DNA of 64,000 nucleotides, from assembly GCA_965221725.1 (NCBI GenBank), contig OZ244909.1:1674001-1738000 (forward strand). The letters are read 5' to 3'. The notes below the pieces were generated by a model that made no database searches, had not been told where the DNA came from, and saw nothing but the letters and a program-made list of their open reading frames with translations. Of this stretch, positions 58,001 to 64,000 are shown piece after piece. This DNA comes from HK1 sp965221725. Lineage in GTDB: Bacteria > Pseudomonadota > Gammaproteobacteria > HK1. Within the stretch, counting starts at the first letter, position 1; each line of letters starts with the position of its first letter. Both the position numbers and the translations under genes were made by a program.

Positions 58001-61000
58001 ACCTTCTCGGAGGATGTCACGGGCTTCGTGAAGAACGACATCACGGTGACCGGCGGCACGGCGGGCACGTTCACGGCGACGAGCGCGACGGTCTATACGC
58101 TCGCGATCATCCCGACGAGCGGCTCGAACGTGGTGGTGACGGTGGCGGCGAACAGCGCGACCGACGGCACGAACACCGGCCCGGCGAGCGCGGAGAGCAA
58201 GACGGCCACCTGGGATGCCAGCGTGCCGACGGTCGGGATCACCGGGGTTCCGGCGCGGATCAGCGGCACGAGCGACCTGACGGCGACGTTCACCTTCTCG
58301 GAGGATGTCACGGGCTTCGTGAAGAACGACATCACGGTGACCGGCGGCACGGCGGGCACGTTCACGGCGACGAGTGCCAAGGTCTATACGCTCGCGATCA
58401 CTCCCGACGGCGACGCGAACGTGGTGGTGACGGTGGCGGCGGACAGCGCGACCGACGGGTTGAACACGGGCCCGGCGAGCGCGGAGTCGGCGACCGCGGT
58501 GTGGACCGCCCTGGTGTTCAGCTCGGCCGCGGTGACGGTGGTCGAGGAGGCGAGCGCGACCTACACGGTGGCGCTCTCGAGCCAGCCCGATGGGAACGTC
58601 ACGGTGACGGTCGGGGGCGCGAGCGGGGAGGTGACGTTCGACACCGACGACGACATGGCCGGGACTCAGACGACGGCGCTGACCTTCAGTACGACCAATT
58701 GGAGCACGGCGCAGACGGTGACGGTGCTGGCGGCGGCCGACAACGACACCGCGAACGACAGCGCGACGCTCACGCACACCGCGGCGGGCGGCGGCTACGG
58801 CTCGGTGACCGGGGACGTCGAGGTGACGGTGACCGACAACGACACGCCGGGACTGGTGCTCGACCCGACGGCGCTGACGGTGGCGGAGGGCGGCAGCGGC
58901 ACCTACACGGTGAAGCTGGCGACCCAGCCGACGGGAACTGTGACGGTGACGGTCGCGGGCGCGAGCGGCGATGTCACGGCGGACACCAACCCCGGCATGA
59001 ACGGCAACCAGAGCACGCTGGAATTCACCACGACCACCTGGAGCACCGCGCAGACGGTGACCGTGTCGGCGGATGAGGACGATGACACCACCAACGACAG
59101 CGCCACCCTGACGCACAGCGCGAGCGGCGGCGGCTACGGCTCGGCGACCGGCAGCGTGGCGGTCACCGTCACCGACGACGACACCGCCGGCGTGACCGCG
59201 ACGCAGCCAACCGACAAGGCGGTGGATGAGGCCGACCAGACGGACACCGCGACCTTCACGGTGGTGCTCGACACCCTGCCGTCGGCCAACGTCACGGTGA
59301 CGGTGACCGCCCCCGCCGGGCTGGAACTCGACGGCCCCGACGCGGGGAGCACGTTCGGCTCGAGCGAGGCCCTCGCCTTCACGACGGGCAACTGGAACGC
59401 GGCGCAGACGGTGACGGTGCGAGCCGCGACCGACAACGTGGACCGCCCGAGCGCCCGGGAATTGAAGGTGACCTACGCCGCCACCTCTACGGACACCGGC
59501 TACAGCGGTCTGACCGGCGACGCGGCCACCATCACCGTGGCCGACGACGATGCCACCAGCGTCACCCTGACGGGCGCCGCCGGGGATGTCGTGGAGGGCG
59601 CGACGAAGGACTTCACCATCACCCTGAACCGCGGGCTGGTGAACGGCGAGGCGCTGGCGGTGCCCCTGACCTTCGGGGGCGACGCGACGCGGAATACGGA
59701 TTACACGACGGCGTGCCCGACATCGCTGCCGACCGGGGTGACCTGCAACAACCTGAACACGGACACGACCCCGGCGGTGACCTTCACCGGCCCGAGCACG
59801 GGCGCGACGGCGACGCAGGTGACCCTGACCTTGACGGCGGCGACGGACAGCACAACGGAGGCGGGCGGCGAGACGGTGGACATCGACCTCGGCACGCTCA
59901 GCGCGAGCTCCGGCACCGGCCTCGAGGGCGGCGCCAGCGGCACCGACAGCTTGGCGGACTTCAGCATCACCGACCCTGACTCGACCGCGCCGACGGTCAC
60001 GATCACCGGCATCCCCGACAAGATCAAGACCACCACCGCCCTGACGGCGACCTTCACCTTCTCGGAGGCGGTCACGGACTTCGTGAAGAACGACATCACG
60101 GTGACGGGCGGCACGGCGGGGGCGTTCGGGGGCAGCGGCACCACCTATACGCTCGCGATCACCCCGACGAGCGGTTCGAACGTGGTGGTGACGGTGGCTG
60201 CGAACAGCGCGACCGACGGCACGAACACCGGCCCGGCGAGCGCGGAGAGCAAGACGGCCACTTGGGATGCCGCGGCGCCGACGGTTTCGATCACCGGCGT
60301 GCCAGCGCGGATCAGCGGCACCGGCGACCTGACGGCGACGTTCACCTTCTCGGAGGATGTCACGGGCTTCGTGAAGAACGACGTCACGGTGACCGGCGGC
60401 ACGGCGGGCACGTTCACGGCGACGAGTGCCACGGTCTATACGCTCGTGATCACGCCCGACGGCGACGCGAACGTGGTGGTGACGGTGGACGCGGACAGCG
60501 CGACCGACGGGCTGAACACGGGCCCCGCGAGCGCGGAGGCGGCGACCGCGGTGTGGACCGCCTTGGTGTTCAGTTCGGCCACGGTGACGGTGGTCGAGGA
60601 GGCGAGCGCGACCTACACGGTGGCGCTCTCGAGCCAGCCCGATGGGAACGTCACGGTGACGGTCGGGGGCGCGAGCGGGGAGGTGACGTTCGACACCGAC
60701 GACGACATGGCCGGGACTCAGACGACGGCGCTGACCTTCAGTACGACCAATTGGAGCACGGCGCAGACGGTGACGGTGCTGGCGGCGGCCGACAACGACA
60801 CCGCGAACGACAGCGCCACGCTGACCCACACCGCGGCGGGCGGCGGCTACGGCTCGGTGACCGGGGACGTCGAGGTGACGGTGACCGACAACGACACGCC
60901 GGGACTGGTGCTCGACCCGACGGCGCTGACGGTGGCGGAGGGCGGCAGCGGCACCTACACGGTGAAGCTGGCGACCCAGCCGACGGGAACTGTGACGGTG

Positions 61001-64000
61001 ACGGTCGCGGGCGCGAGCGGCGATGTCACGGCGGACACCAACTCGGTCATGAACGGCGACCAGGACACGCTGACCTTCACGACCACCAACTGGAACATGG
61101 CGCAGACGGTGACCGTGTCGGCGGATGAGGACGACGACACCACCAACGACAGCGCCACCCTGACCCACAGCGCGAGCGGCGGCGGCTACGGCTCGGTGAC
61201 TGGGGACGTGGCGGTGACGGTGACCGACGACGACACGGCCAGCTTGGTCATCGATCCGACCGCGCTGACGGTGGCGGAGGGGGGCAGCGGCACCTACACG
61301 GTGAAGCTCGCGACCCAGCCGACGGGGAACGTCACCGTGACGGTGGCTGGGGCCAGCGGCGAGGTGACGGTGGACACCGACGCCACGGCTCCGGGTAACC
61401 AGAGCACGCTGACCTTCACGGACTCCACCTGGAGCACGGCGCGGACGGTGACGGTGTCGGCGGGGGAGGACAACGACGGCGTGGACGACAGCGCCACCCT
61501 GGCCCACAGCGCCAGCGGCGGCGGCTACGGCTCGGTGACCGGCAGCGTGGAGGTGACGGTGACCGACGACGACACGGCGCCGGCGGCGCCCGCCGGCTTC
61601 ACCGCCGCGGCGGGCGACCAGCAGGTCGCCTTGAGCTGGACGGACCCGGGCAACAGCGCCATCGACAGCTGGCAGTTCCGCCAGCGGACCCCGCCGGGCA
61701 CTGGCGCCTGGGGGAGCTGGACGGTCATCGCCAGCAGCACCGCCACGACGACCACCCACACGGTGACGGGCCTGACCAACGGCACGGACTACGGCTTCCA
61801 GGTGCGCGCGGTGGACGGGACGATCGAGGGCGCGGCCTCGGCCGAGGCGACGGCGACGCCGGCGCCGCCCGTGACGGTGGCCTTCGCCGCCGGCTCGGCG
61901 GCGGTGACGGTGGCCGAGGGCGACGACAGCCATGCGGAGCTCACGCTGGCGCTGTCGGCGGCGCGCGGCGCGGCGACGCGGGTCAGGCTCGTCTCGGTCG
62001 ACACCGGCGCGAGCGCGGGCGCGGACTTCGCGGCCGGCCCGTACACGGTCGATTTCCCGGCGGGGGACACGCGGGCGACGCTGCGCATCGCCATCGAGGA
62101 CGACAACTTGCCGGAGGAAAGCGAGGCGTTCAAGGTGACCATAGCCGCCCTGAACCTCCCCGCCGGGGTGTCGGTGGGCGCGCCCAGCGAGTCGATCGTC
62201 ACCATCCGCGACGACGACAAGCCGCCCCCGGCCCCCACCGGCCTGACGGCGACGCCGGGCGCGGGGTCGGTGGCGCTCGCCTGGCGCTACGCGCCGCCCG
62301 CCGCGCCCGCCGTCGACCGCACCGCCGACTTCCAGTACCGCCGGGGCACGGGCGACCCCGTCTCCTGGGGCGCCTGGACGACCATCCCCGGCAGCGGCCC
62401 CGGCACGAGGAGCCACACGGCGAGGGGCCTGGCCGGCGGCACCGACTACGCCTTCCAGGTGCGGGCGCGGTCGCTGCCGGGGAGCGGGTTCAGGCTGGGC
62501 CTGGAATCGGCCACGGCGCGCGCCACCCCCGCGGCCACCCCCGAGGCCGCCCTCGCCGGCAAGGTGCGGGCCTGGATGGCGGAGGCTTCGTGCGCCGCCG
62601 AAGACGACTGCGTGGCGCACTGGAAGCGGGCGCTCAAGGCGCTCGGCGAGGCCGGCGCGGACCTGGCGGACGTCGAGCCGATGACCTTCGGCGAGGCGCT
62701 GACGCTCGCGTACACGCCCGCCAGCCTGCTCGGGTACACGCCCGCCGCGGCGCACGGCGCGCGCTGGCTCGAGGTGGCGAAGGCGCTGCGGGCGATGGAG
62801 GTGGAGCGGGTGGCCATCACCATCGCCGCCTCGCCGGCCGGGCCGGTCGCCGAGGGCGCGGAAGTGACGTTCACGCTGACGGCGGCCGCGGCGCCGTCGA
62901 CGACCTTCGACGTCTTCGTCGACGTCGCGGACGCGCCGGAGGGCGACTTCCTCGCCGACGACGACGAGGGCCGGCGGCGGGTGCGGCTCAAGGCGGGCGA
63001 GACCACGGCGACGTTCACAGTCAAGACCCGCGACGACGGCGCCGACGAGCCGGACGGCGCCATCGCCGCGACGCTGGCCGCGCTGCCGTCCGTCTACACG
63101 CTGGGCAGCCCCGCGTCGGCGTCGGTGCAAGTGACCGACAACGACGGGGAGGGGGGCGCGACCGGCCTGACCACAGCGACGACCGACGGGGAGGCCACCG
63201 AGGGCAGCACCACGGACACGGCGACCTTCACGGTGGTGCTCGACACCGAGCCGACGGCCAGTGTCACGGTGACGGTGACCGCCCCCGCCGGGCTGACGCT
63301 CGACGGCCCGGACGGCGCCACCGCGTTCACCAGCAGCGAGCCCCTCGCCTTCACCACGGGCAACTGGAACAGCGCGCAGACGGTGACGGTGCGCGCCACC
63401 GACGACAGCACGGACAGCCCCATCGGGCGGGAGCTGACGGTCACCTATGCCGCGGCCTCGTCGGACGACGACTACAGCGGCCTGAGCGGCGATGCGGCCA
63501 CCGTCACGGTGGTGGACAACGACCCGACCACGGTGACCCTGGCGGGGACCGCCGGGGATGTCGTGGAGGGCGCGGCGAAAACCTTCACGATCACCCTGGG
63601 CCGCGGGCTGGTGGATGGCGAGACGCTGCCGATGCCCCTGACCTTCGGTGGCGACGCCACGCGCAACACCGACTACACGGTGGCCTGCCCCGACACCCTG
63701 CCCGACGGCGTGACCTGCAACAACCTCAACACCGAGACGACCCCGACGGTGACCTTCACCGGCCCGTCCACGGGGGCAACGGCGACCGAGGTGACGCTGA
63801 CGCTGAGCGCCGCTACCGACAACACCGCCGAGGTGGGCGGCGAGACGGTGGCCATCGGCCTCGGCACGCTGAACGCGAGTTCGGGCACCGGCCTCGAGGG
63901 CGGCGCGTCCGGCACCGACAACCTGGATGACTTCAGCATCACCGACCCCAACACCGCCCCGGTGGTGGCGACCGGCCTGACGGCGGTGGCGGGCGACCAG
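43070..64000 (+). CDS. Giant multidomain secreted repeat protein (C-terminus beyond window), probable adhesin
   Basis: At least 6,977 codons in one frame, running off the window. Start taken at ATG 43070; weak GGAG 11 nt upstream. Residues 55-136 are a 7-residue repeat (SPVAGRR) encoded by the 7-bp tandem array. A secretion signal core follows at about 195-215 (AALAAALLALPLLFALLATA, then GPAEA). After an N-terminal beta-rich region come fibronectin type III modules (from 44270, and a long run about 50650-53600), cadherin-like putative Ig domains (44810-45120, 49290-49580: LPAWLTFDPATRTFSGTP), Calx-beta-like modules with DDDT/DNDT loops, and Big_12-type Ig domains (46900-47200, 55140-55430, 57350-58530, 60000-60560). 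A helical insert with a Cys pair lies at 62560-62810. Likely surface or biofilm adhesin, calcium-stabilised. Confidence 0.82.
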   Translation, partial: MRMKAARNALRAMVLKPLGLSGGVDEKCSPRGYSPRELTSRAESSDSGAIPTVEWSPVAGRRSPVAGRRSPVAGRRSPVAGRRSPVAGRRSPVAGRRSPVAGRRSPVAGRRSPVAGRRSPVAGRRSPVAGRRSPVAPPVRVLGLPAVRVPAWLRRPCPSASSSDASNSASTGRRPRRARFPASPLHEAAGRWPRAALAAALLALPLLFALLATAGPAEANTQLLVGNSSVGIKSQYNNAVLAGGNLAQEFRTGANPLGYSVASVQIGFRGAPTAAQLSGLTLTIRSSGKNIPGEVVGTFTNPVSGTDGLNTFTAPAGGISLNANTNYYINLNASQGLGRGLTETRPGTIRANEGEKDSGSLSDWRLYDRWLVHYPSGEFPPVNIEGLMLESRINGSVKGAIANFTATAGSRQVDLSWDNPSDSNISLYQFRSRSGNNWRAWRNIPNSSATTTSHTVTGLASGTTYHFQVRALVGTMRGAPSDALAATPVPFAPMGLTATPGDREVVLRWDNPNDSGITKYQYLTVEGNRQFPWANIPDSGSSTTTFAPTFESNGVRRTFFVRAFAGDDNPGPPSSVMAFTPLGADTTSPTVAKAIPDQRAIIRESFSYQFPDDSFTDPDPGDTLSYAATRGDGSALPAWLTFDPATRTFSGTPQAANAGTLTVKVTAKDSIDNTVSDSFDITVVAADAFVAFRRSDYESAEGARLVMRLRLSKSVPAKVDVYITSQDGTATKDDYSAGAETAPDGATNAYKVTFPANTTQAALLISLTDDTIFEPRESFSLRIHSIDSKAVIGFGSGRESVVSIQGNDHIILSPNAVTVTEAPGAGRTQAYTVKLAERPAANVDVLIQARSSVVTVSTGRLTFTPSNWNMPQEVTVTAVDNDIDQGDSDRTGIAHGLRDSSIPFETLWVTVADDDTAGLTFNPEALAVAQAYSGTYTVVLDSEPRDNVTVTVASDNIDVTPQPNTLTFTDNNWNMAQTVEVFTDLLGDDITKDSATLTHSARGGGYDSVTGNVEVTVTKLPSISLSVSASTVTEGAAALTLTATRSAANTSGAALSIPISVKTAGTTAQANDYTLAAAAISIPDNASTGTTTFAATDDNTDEPPEKVVIELGTLPDGHDTGSASEVAITIGDNDATSVTLAAAAGDVAEGGDKTFTITLNRGLVNGETLPVPLTFAGAATRNTDYTTACPDTLPTGVTCNDLDTAMTPTVTFTGPSTGATATTVTLTLSAIDDNTVEAGGETVVIGLGTLGANSGTGLAGGASGTDSLADFSITDPDSSAPTLEISGVPKRITDRAAFTVTFTFSESVTGFVTGDVTVANGDKSSFTGSGSSYAVVVTPNADADVTVTVDADSATDGTNTGPPADVVATAVFGAPAAPSVTATAGSAAVTLTWTDPSDDTITEYEFRQREEGGNWPNGWTDIPNSDKDTVSHAVTSLTNGTTYEFQVRAVSDAVDGTPSGTVSATPLASGAPAKPTGLTATAGGGSVTLSWTAPGGTITGYEIRQGTGDPVDWETWGAISGSDANTASTTVSSLTAGTAYSFQIRAVNNAVKGAMSDTASATPAAATVGFKAPLLTATENTNLTVTLALSNTVSADVDVYLTSIAQSATKGSDYAAGTVTSPDGTTGTYKVTITAGQTEGSTTIAITDDTEPEQRELFNLTIHEIASTVAIARSATTISAVIVRDDTDTAIALPDPATLTVTEAAGGTRTGTYNVALQLAPNATETVTVAVASQDAGVATVTPASLTFNADDWNTGKTVTVTGVDDEIDQDTDRTVAIRHTATSDIPSSLYTGRDSADLTVTVTDDDVTAPGVTTATTDDTATEGSTTDTATFTVVLDTEPSSDVTVAVTAPAGLTLDGPDSATTFTSSEDLTFTDSNWNTAQTVTVRATDDSTDSPIGRELTVTYAVTSSDSGYSGLSGDAAAITVVDNDPTAVALAGAAGDVAEGGTKTFTITLNRGLVNGEALPVPLTFGTGAGAATRGTDYTTACPSALPTGVACANLDSGNAMVTFTGPSTGTTATTVTLTLTAATDSTTEAGGETVAIGLGTLNASSGTGLEGGASGTDSLDDFSINDPNTAPVVANAISDRKAPTGQAFRYAFPANTFTDADSDSLTYTATRGDDSALPNWLTFTAATRTFTGTPASGDAGTLTVKVTADDGNGGTVSDSFDIEVAVAAATVQFASAEAAAFEEEEALEVDIDLSAAVSSAAVDVYISSGGGTATKGTDYTGGSATSPDGVTGLHKVTIAAGETSASLSIDLTDDNVLEGLESFTLTIVEVASSAVIGLGTRATATATIEEEELAVVLSPVRLALTEAAGGTRAGDVDVTLAVRPTADVTVAVAPDPATGVVTVGTGSLTFTSLNWNTAQTVTVTAVDDDIDQTTDDKRGAVSFNPTSSDTRFESETALSVIVADDDTAGLVFDPAALTVAEGGGGTYTVALDSEPTANVTVTVSSDNSDVTVDTDGDTGGNQNTLTFTAEDWETAQTVTVSAAADNDDTDDSATLGHSASGGGYGSVTGDVAVTVTEPVAAPAAPTSFTATAGNARVVLAWADPGNSDISGYQFRQGAGLTSDSTFSWGAWTDIASSGATTTGHTVTGLTNGTQYSFQVRARASGGSVEGTASAARTATPNVPPAAPASLAATAGNTQAVLSWTDPKNDDITKYQVRQGTGSTTITWGAWADIASSGATTTGHTVTGLTNGTEYSFQVRAVVGTVLGAASATASATPAAPPPRITGLATLASNGTVLLSWTDPDNDDITKYQYRQGTGTTVTWGEWTDMPGDNVFSGGGIVTYSVTGLTNGTQYSFQVRAVVGEMLGEPSDIATETPAIPPAKPSGLSAAAGDTKVDLSWTNPLNNAITKYQVQWGTTTNGVNTFGNWMDIAGSGASTTSHTVTGLTNGTAYNFRIRAFVGTAPGTTSDVVSATPVPPPAAPMGLTATGGNQQVVLSWTNPNNASITGYQYQQRTAGSNTWGSLTTISASNATTTTHTVTGLTNYTEYEFRLRVVNPAGGTNSDAVSATPRPANAPGAPTDFTAVAGPGGGQVTLSWTRPSGTITRQEYRVRSPGGDWPGWTNMRSATITTFVAPVGNEPLEFQMRARNGRVLGVLSAIVPATAVAAPAAPTSVTATAGATQVTLGWADPSNSDITKYQYSQRTPPGSGSWGSWTDFTGGTTAASTSGTVTGLTNGTAYEFRVRATAATGGTVLGAASTAVTATPTAAATAPAAPAGFTIDTGDTEIALKWIDPDNSDITKYQYRQGTGPLGSITWEDWTDIPNSDADTTEHTVTGLTNGTGYHFRVRAVAGTLNGAATDSTAITPVAKPAAPTGLTATAGATQVTLNWSDPGNATIEKYQVRYGAGLTTDSGFSWGTWADVSSSSATTTSATVTGLTNGTEYSFGVRAVGLSGDGAEATVVATPLAATAPAAPTSLTAAAGGSSVTLSWTAPGGTITGYEIRQGTGDPVTWGAWGPISASDANTASTTVGSLTAGTAYSFQIRAVNNAVKGAMSDTVSATPVAATVGFKAPLLTPTENTNLTVTLVLSQAVSADVDVYLTSTDLSASVTKGSDYAAGTATSPDGTTGTYEVTITAGQTEGSTTIAISDDTIPEESELFQLAIHEIASTVAIASGTPTTLDVIIADDTDTAIALPNPATLTVTEASGGTRTGTYNVALQLAPNATETVTVAVASQDAGVATVTPASLTFNADDWNTGKTVTVTGVDDEIDQDTDRTVAIRHTATSDGSRSLYTDRDPADLIVTVTDDDVTAPGVTTVQASDKAVDEADQTDTATFTVVLNTEPSAPVRVSLTPATGLALSTNGTNWGTSLQLYFATGSWSTAQTVMVRAATDSVDSPSARELKVAYAATSTDTDYSGLTGDAATVTVADDDATTVTLAGTAGDVVEGGTKTFTVTLGRGLVNGETLPVPLTFGGDATRGTDYTTACPTTLPTGVTCANLDSGTPTVTFTGPSTGATATTVTLTLSAASDSTTEAGGETVIIGLGTLNASSGTGLEGGASGTDSLADFKITDPDASAPTLEISGVPKRITTRAAFTVTFTFSESVTDFVTGDVTVANGDKSSFTGSGSSYAVVVTPNADADVTVTVDADSATDGTNTGPPADVVATAVFGAPAAPSVTATAGSAAVTLTWTDPSDDTITEYEFRQREEGGNWPNGWTDIPNSDKDTVSHAVTSLTNGTTYEFQVRAVSDAVDGTPSGTVSATPLAATAPGRPRDLRAAPGGGQVVLNWRVPGTNAGAITKYEFRQGTGDPLAWGAWGDASGTTTSHTVTSLTNGTEYSFQVRAVANTVLGAMSDTVEATPNPVPAAPTNFTATKGTASGAIALSWTAPSGTITRYEYRLRPVGGDWPQNWTRLNVPGATSFTVVGQTDGTEYEIELRAVNDSGAGAAASATATPLDPTAAAAPTSFTATAGSGQVDLTWTAPSGTITKYQVRQGTGDPVVWGAWADITGTTSHTVTGLTNGTEYSFQVRAVTGTSVPGAMSATATATPTAAPGVTFSVTDATVSEADRSDTATFTVVLNTRPSANVEMTINAPVGLEVDGPDLDSNFARTQSAFFSTTNWSTAQTVTVRASSESTDHPSSREEVIGYITISSDTDYIDSRGVGPTVTVVDNDATTVTLAGTAEDVAEGATKTFTVTLGRGLVDGETLGVPLAFTGTATRGTDYMTACPDTLPTGVTCNDLDDTSLTPTVTFTGPTTGATARTVTLTLTAATDSTTEAGGETVIIGFGTLSATGLEGGTSTTDSLADFKITDPDASVPTVAITGIPDKIKTTTALTATFTFSEAVTGFVKNDITVTGGTAGTFGGNGTTYTLGITPTSGSNVVVTVTANSATDGTNTGPASAVSATAVWDETAPTVEITGVPGKISNRDAFTVTFNFSETVTGFATGDVSVTNGDKSAFSGSGSSYTVVVTPNADADVTVTVAADSATDGLNTGPASAVSATATWDETAPTVEITGIPAKINNTNALTATFTFSEDVTGFVKNDITVTGGTAGTFTATSATVYTLAIIPTSGSNVVVTVAANSATDGTNTGPASAESKTATWDASVPTVGITGVPARISGTSDLTATFTFSEDVTGFVKNDITVTGGTAGTFTATSAKVYTLAITPDGDANVVVTVAADSATDGLNTGPASAESATAVWTALVFSSAAVTVVEEASATYTVALSSQPDGNVTVTVGGASGEVTFDTDDDMAGTQTTALTFSTTNWSTAQTVTVLAAADNDTANDSATLTHTAAGGGYGSVTGDVEVTVTDNDTPGLVLDPTALTVAEGGSGTYTVKLATQPTGTVTVTVAGASGDVTADTNPGMNGNQSTLEFTTTTWSTAQTVTVSADEDDDTTNDSATLTHSASGGGYGSATGSVAVTVTDDDTAGVTATQPTDKAVDEADQTDTATFTVVLDTLPSANVTVTVTAPAGLELDGPDAGSTFGSSEALAFTTGNWNAAQTVTVRAATDNVDRPSARELKVTYAATSTDTGYSGLTGDAATITVADDDATSVTLTGAAGDVVEGATKDFTITLNRGLVNGEALAVPLTFGGDATRNTDYTTACPTSLPTGVTCNNLNTDTTPAVTFTGPSTGATATQVTLTLTAATDSTTEAGGETVDIDLGTLSASSGTGLEGGASGTDSLADFSITDPDSTAPTVTITGIPDKIKTTTALTATFTFSEAVTDFVKNDITVTGGTAGAFGGSGTTYTLAITPTSGSNVVVTVAANSATDGTNTGPASAESKTATWDAAAPTVSITGVPARISGTGDLTATFTFSEDVTGFVKNDVTVTGGTAGTFTATSATVYTLVITPDGDANVVVTVDADSATDGLNTGPASAEAATAVWTALVFSSATVTVVEEASATYTVALSSQPDGNVTVTVGGASGEVTFDTDDDMAGTQTTALTFSTTNWSTAQTVTVLAAADNDTANDSATLTHTAAGGGYGSVTGDVEVTVTDNDTPGLVLDPTALTVAEGGSGTYTVKLATQPTGTVTVTVAGASGDVTADTNSVMNGDQDTLTFTTTNWNMAQTVTVSADEDDDTTNDSATLTHSASGGGYGSVTGDVAVTVTDDDTASLVIDPTALTVAEGGSGTYTVKLATQPTGNVTVTVAGASGEVTVDTDATAPGNQSTLTFTDSTWSTARTVTVSAGEDNDGVDDSATLAHSASGGGYGSVTGSVEVTVTDDDTAPAAPAGFTAAAGDQQVALSWTDPGNSAIDSWQFRQRTPPGTGAWGSWTVIASSTATTTTHTVTGLTNGTDYGFQVRAVDGTIEGAASAEATATPAPPVTVAFAAGSAAVTVAEGDDSHAELTLALSAARGAATRVRLVSVDTGASAGADFAAGPYTVDFPAGDTRATLRIAIEDDNLPEESEAFKVTIAALNLPAGVSVGAPSESIVTIRDDDKPPPAPTGLTATPGAGSVALAWRYAPPAAPAVDRTADFQYRRGTGDPVSWGAWTTIPGSGPGTRSHTARGLAGGTDYAFQVRARSLPGSGFRLGLESATARATPAATPEAALAGKVRAWMAEASCAAEDDCVAHWKRALKALGEAGADLADVEPMTFGEALTLAYTPASLLGYTPAAAHGARWLEVAKALRAMEVERVAITIAASPAGPVAEGAEVTFTLTAAAAPSTTFDVFVDVADAPEGDFLADDDEGRRRVRLKAGETTATFTVKTRDDGADEPDGAIAATLAALPSVYTLGSPASASVQVTDNDGEGGATGLTTATTDGEATEGSTTDTATFTVVLDTEPTASVTVTVTAPAGLTLDGPDGATAFTSSEPLAFTTGNWNSAQTVTVRATDDSTDSPIGRELTVTYAAASSDDDYSGLSGDAATVTVVDNDPTTVTLAGTAGDVVEGAAKTFTITLGRGLVDGETLPMPLTFGGDATRNTDYTVACPDTLPDGVTCNNLNTETTPTVTFTGPSTGATATEVTLTLSAATDNTAEVGGETVAIGLGTLNASSGTGLEGGASGTDNLDDFSITDPNTAPVVATGLTAVAGDQ
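43233..43477 (+). repeat. 35 exact copies of GGTCGCC inside the giant gene's 5' region
   Basis: 245 bp of perfect 7-bp tandem repeats. Seven is not a multiple of three, so adding or losing one or two units shifts the frame. With 35 copies ATG 43070, 43076 and 43106 are in frame with the signal peptide and the body of the protein; other counts lead to early stops, e.g. TGA at 43558-43560 in one alternative frame. Between the array and the signal peptide there is no in-frame ATG. Confidence 0.95.
46902..47463 (+). repeat. Internal duplication A, copy 1 (second at about 55132-55694)
   Basis: A Big_12-type Ig module plus an FN3 module (EISGVPKRIT to DGTPSGTVSAT) is repeated almost base for base 8.2 kb later. 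Both are in the same frame. Confidence 0.85.
47490..48420 (+). repeat. Internal duplication B, copy 1 (second at about 53335-54270)
   Basis: One FN3 and two Calx-beta-like modules (from LTWTAPGGTI-type sequence to DEIDQDTDRTVAIRHTATSD) recur with very few changes 5.85 kb downstream. Confidence 0.8.
58499..58990 (+). repeat. Internal duplication C, copy 1 (second at about 60550-61041)
   Basis: Two Calx-beta-like modules (VVEEASATYTVALSSQPDGN through VTVAGASGDVTADTN) repeat nearly identically 2.05 kb downstream. Confidence 0.85.

Noticed and set aside
44690..63130. Open frame of 6,146 codons on the - strand
   Set aside because: It is the antisense of the giant repeat gene; its translation is Arg/His/Gly-rich low complexity, whereas the + strand gives clear FN3, Calx-beta and Ig modules.

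Overview
The window is 64 kb of high-GC DNA from a proteobacterium. A gammaproteobacterium is most likely: SohB, BolA, a pitrilysin-type M16 protease, PhaR/PhaB, a tripartite RND pump and an ISAs1 element fit that, and an ectoine synthase hints at a saline habitat. The taxonomic placement is inference; there is no rRNA or tRNA gene to confirm it.

Layout. 1-5.5 kb is a housekeeping stretch: M16 protease (cut by the window edge), bolA, a Phd/VapC toxin-antitoxin pair, sohB and a LOG-family nucleosidase. 5.5-12.1 kb is an accessory island with two large lipoproteins that share a TbpB-like C-terminal barrel, a small ribbon-helix-helix-like protein, and about 1.4 kb of repeats. 12.1-18.6 kb holds an MBL hydrolase, an antitoxin/nucleotidyltransferase pair between IS66 debris, a NUDIX hydrolase, an Atm1-type ABC transporter and a lone ectC. 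18.6-27.5 kb is a second plastic island: two near-identical Uma2 genes, an intact ISAs1, a third lipoprotein with its own RHH partner, two small membrane proteins, an IS5-type element with a frameshifted transposase, and an aspartic protease/DUF5678 pair.

27.7-41 kb is metabolic: methyltransferase, acetyl-CoA synthetase and a PHA-synthase-like protein on the + strand. Converging on them from the - strand is one block: a TolC/substrate-binding fusion, a membrane fusion lipoprotein, an RND pump, phaR, phaB and a DUF6489 protein. Acs makes acetyl-CoA and PhaB reduces acetoacetyl-CoA to 3-hydroxybutyryl-CoA, so polyhydroxyalkanoate storage is a theme, although the visible synthase-like protein lacks the nucleophile cysteine. 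41.2-42.8 kb holds an ATPase pseudogene and a DAO-family oxidoreductase.

From 43.07 kb to the window end one frame stays open: a giant secreted repeat protein (at least 6,977 codons) of FN3, Calx-beta-like, cadherin-like and bacterial Ig-like modules. Its predicted start lies upstream of 35 exact copies of a 7-bp repeat, in frame with the signal peptide beyond. Any copy-number change not divisible by three would break the frame, so this looks like a phase-variable giant adhesin. That locus and the duplicated lipoprotein/RHH cassette are the two most interesting things here.
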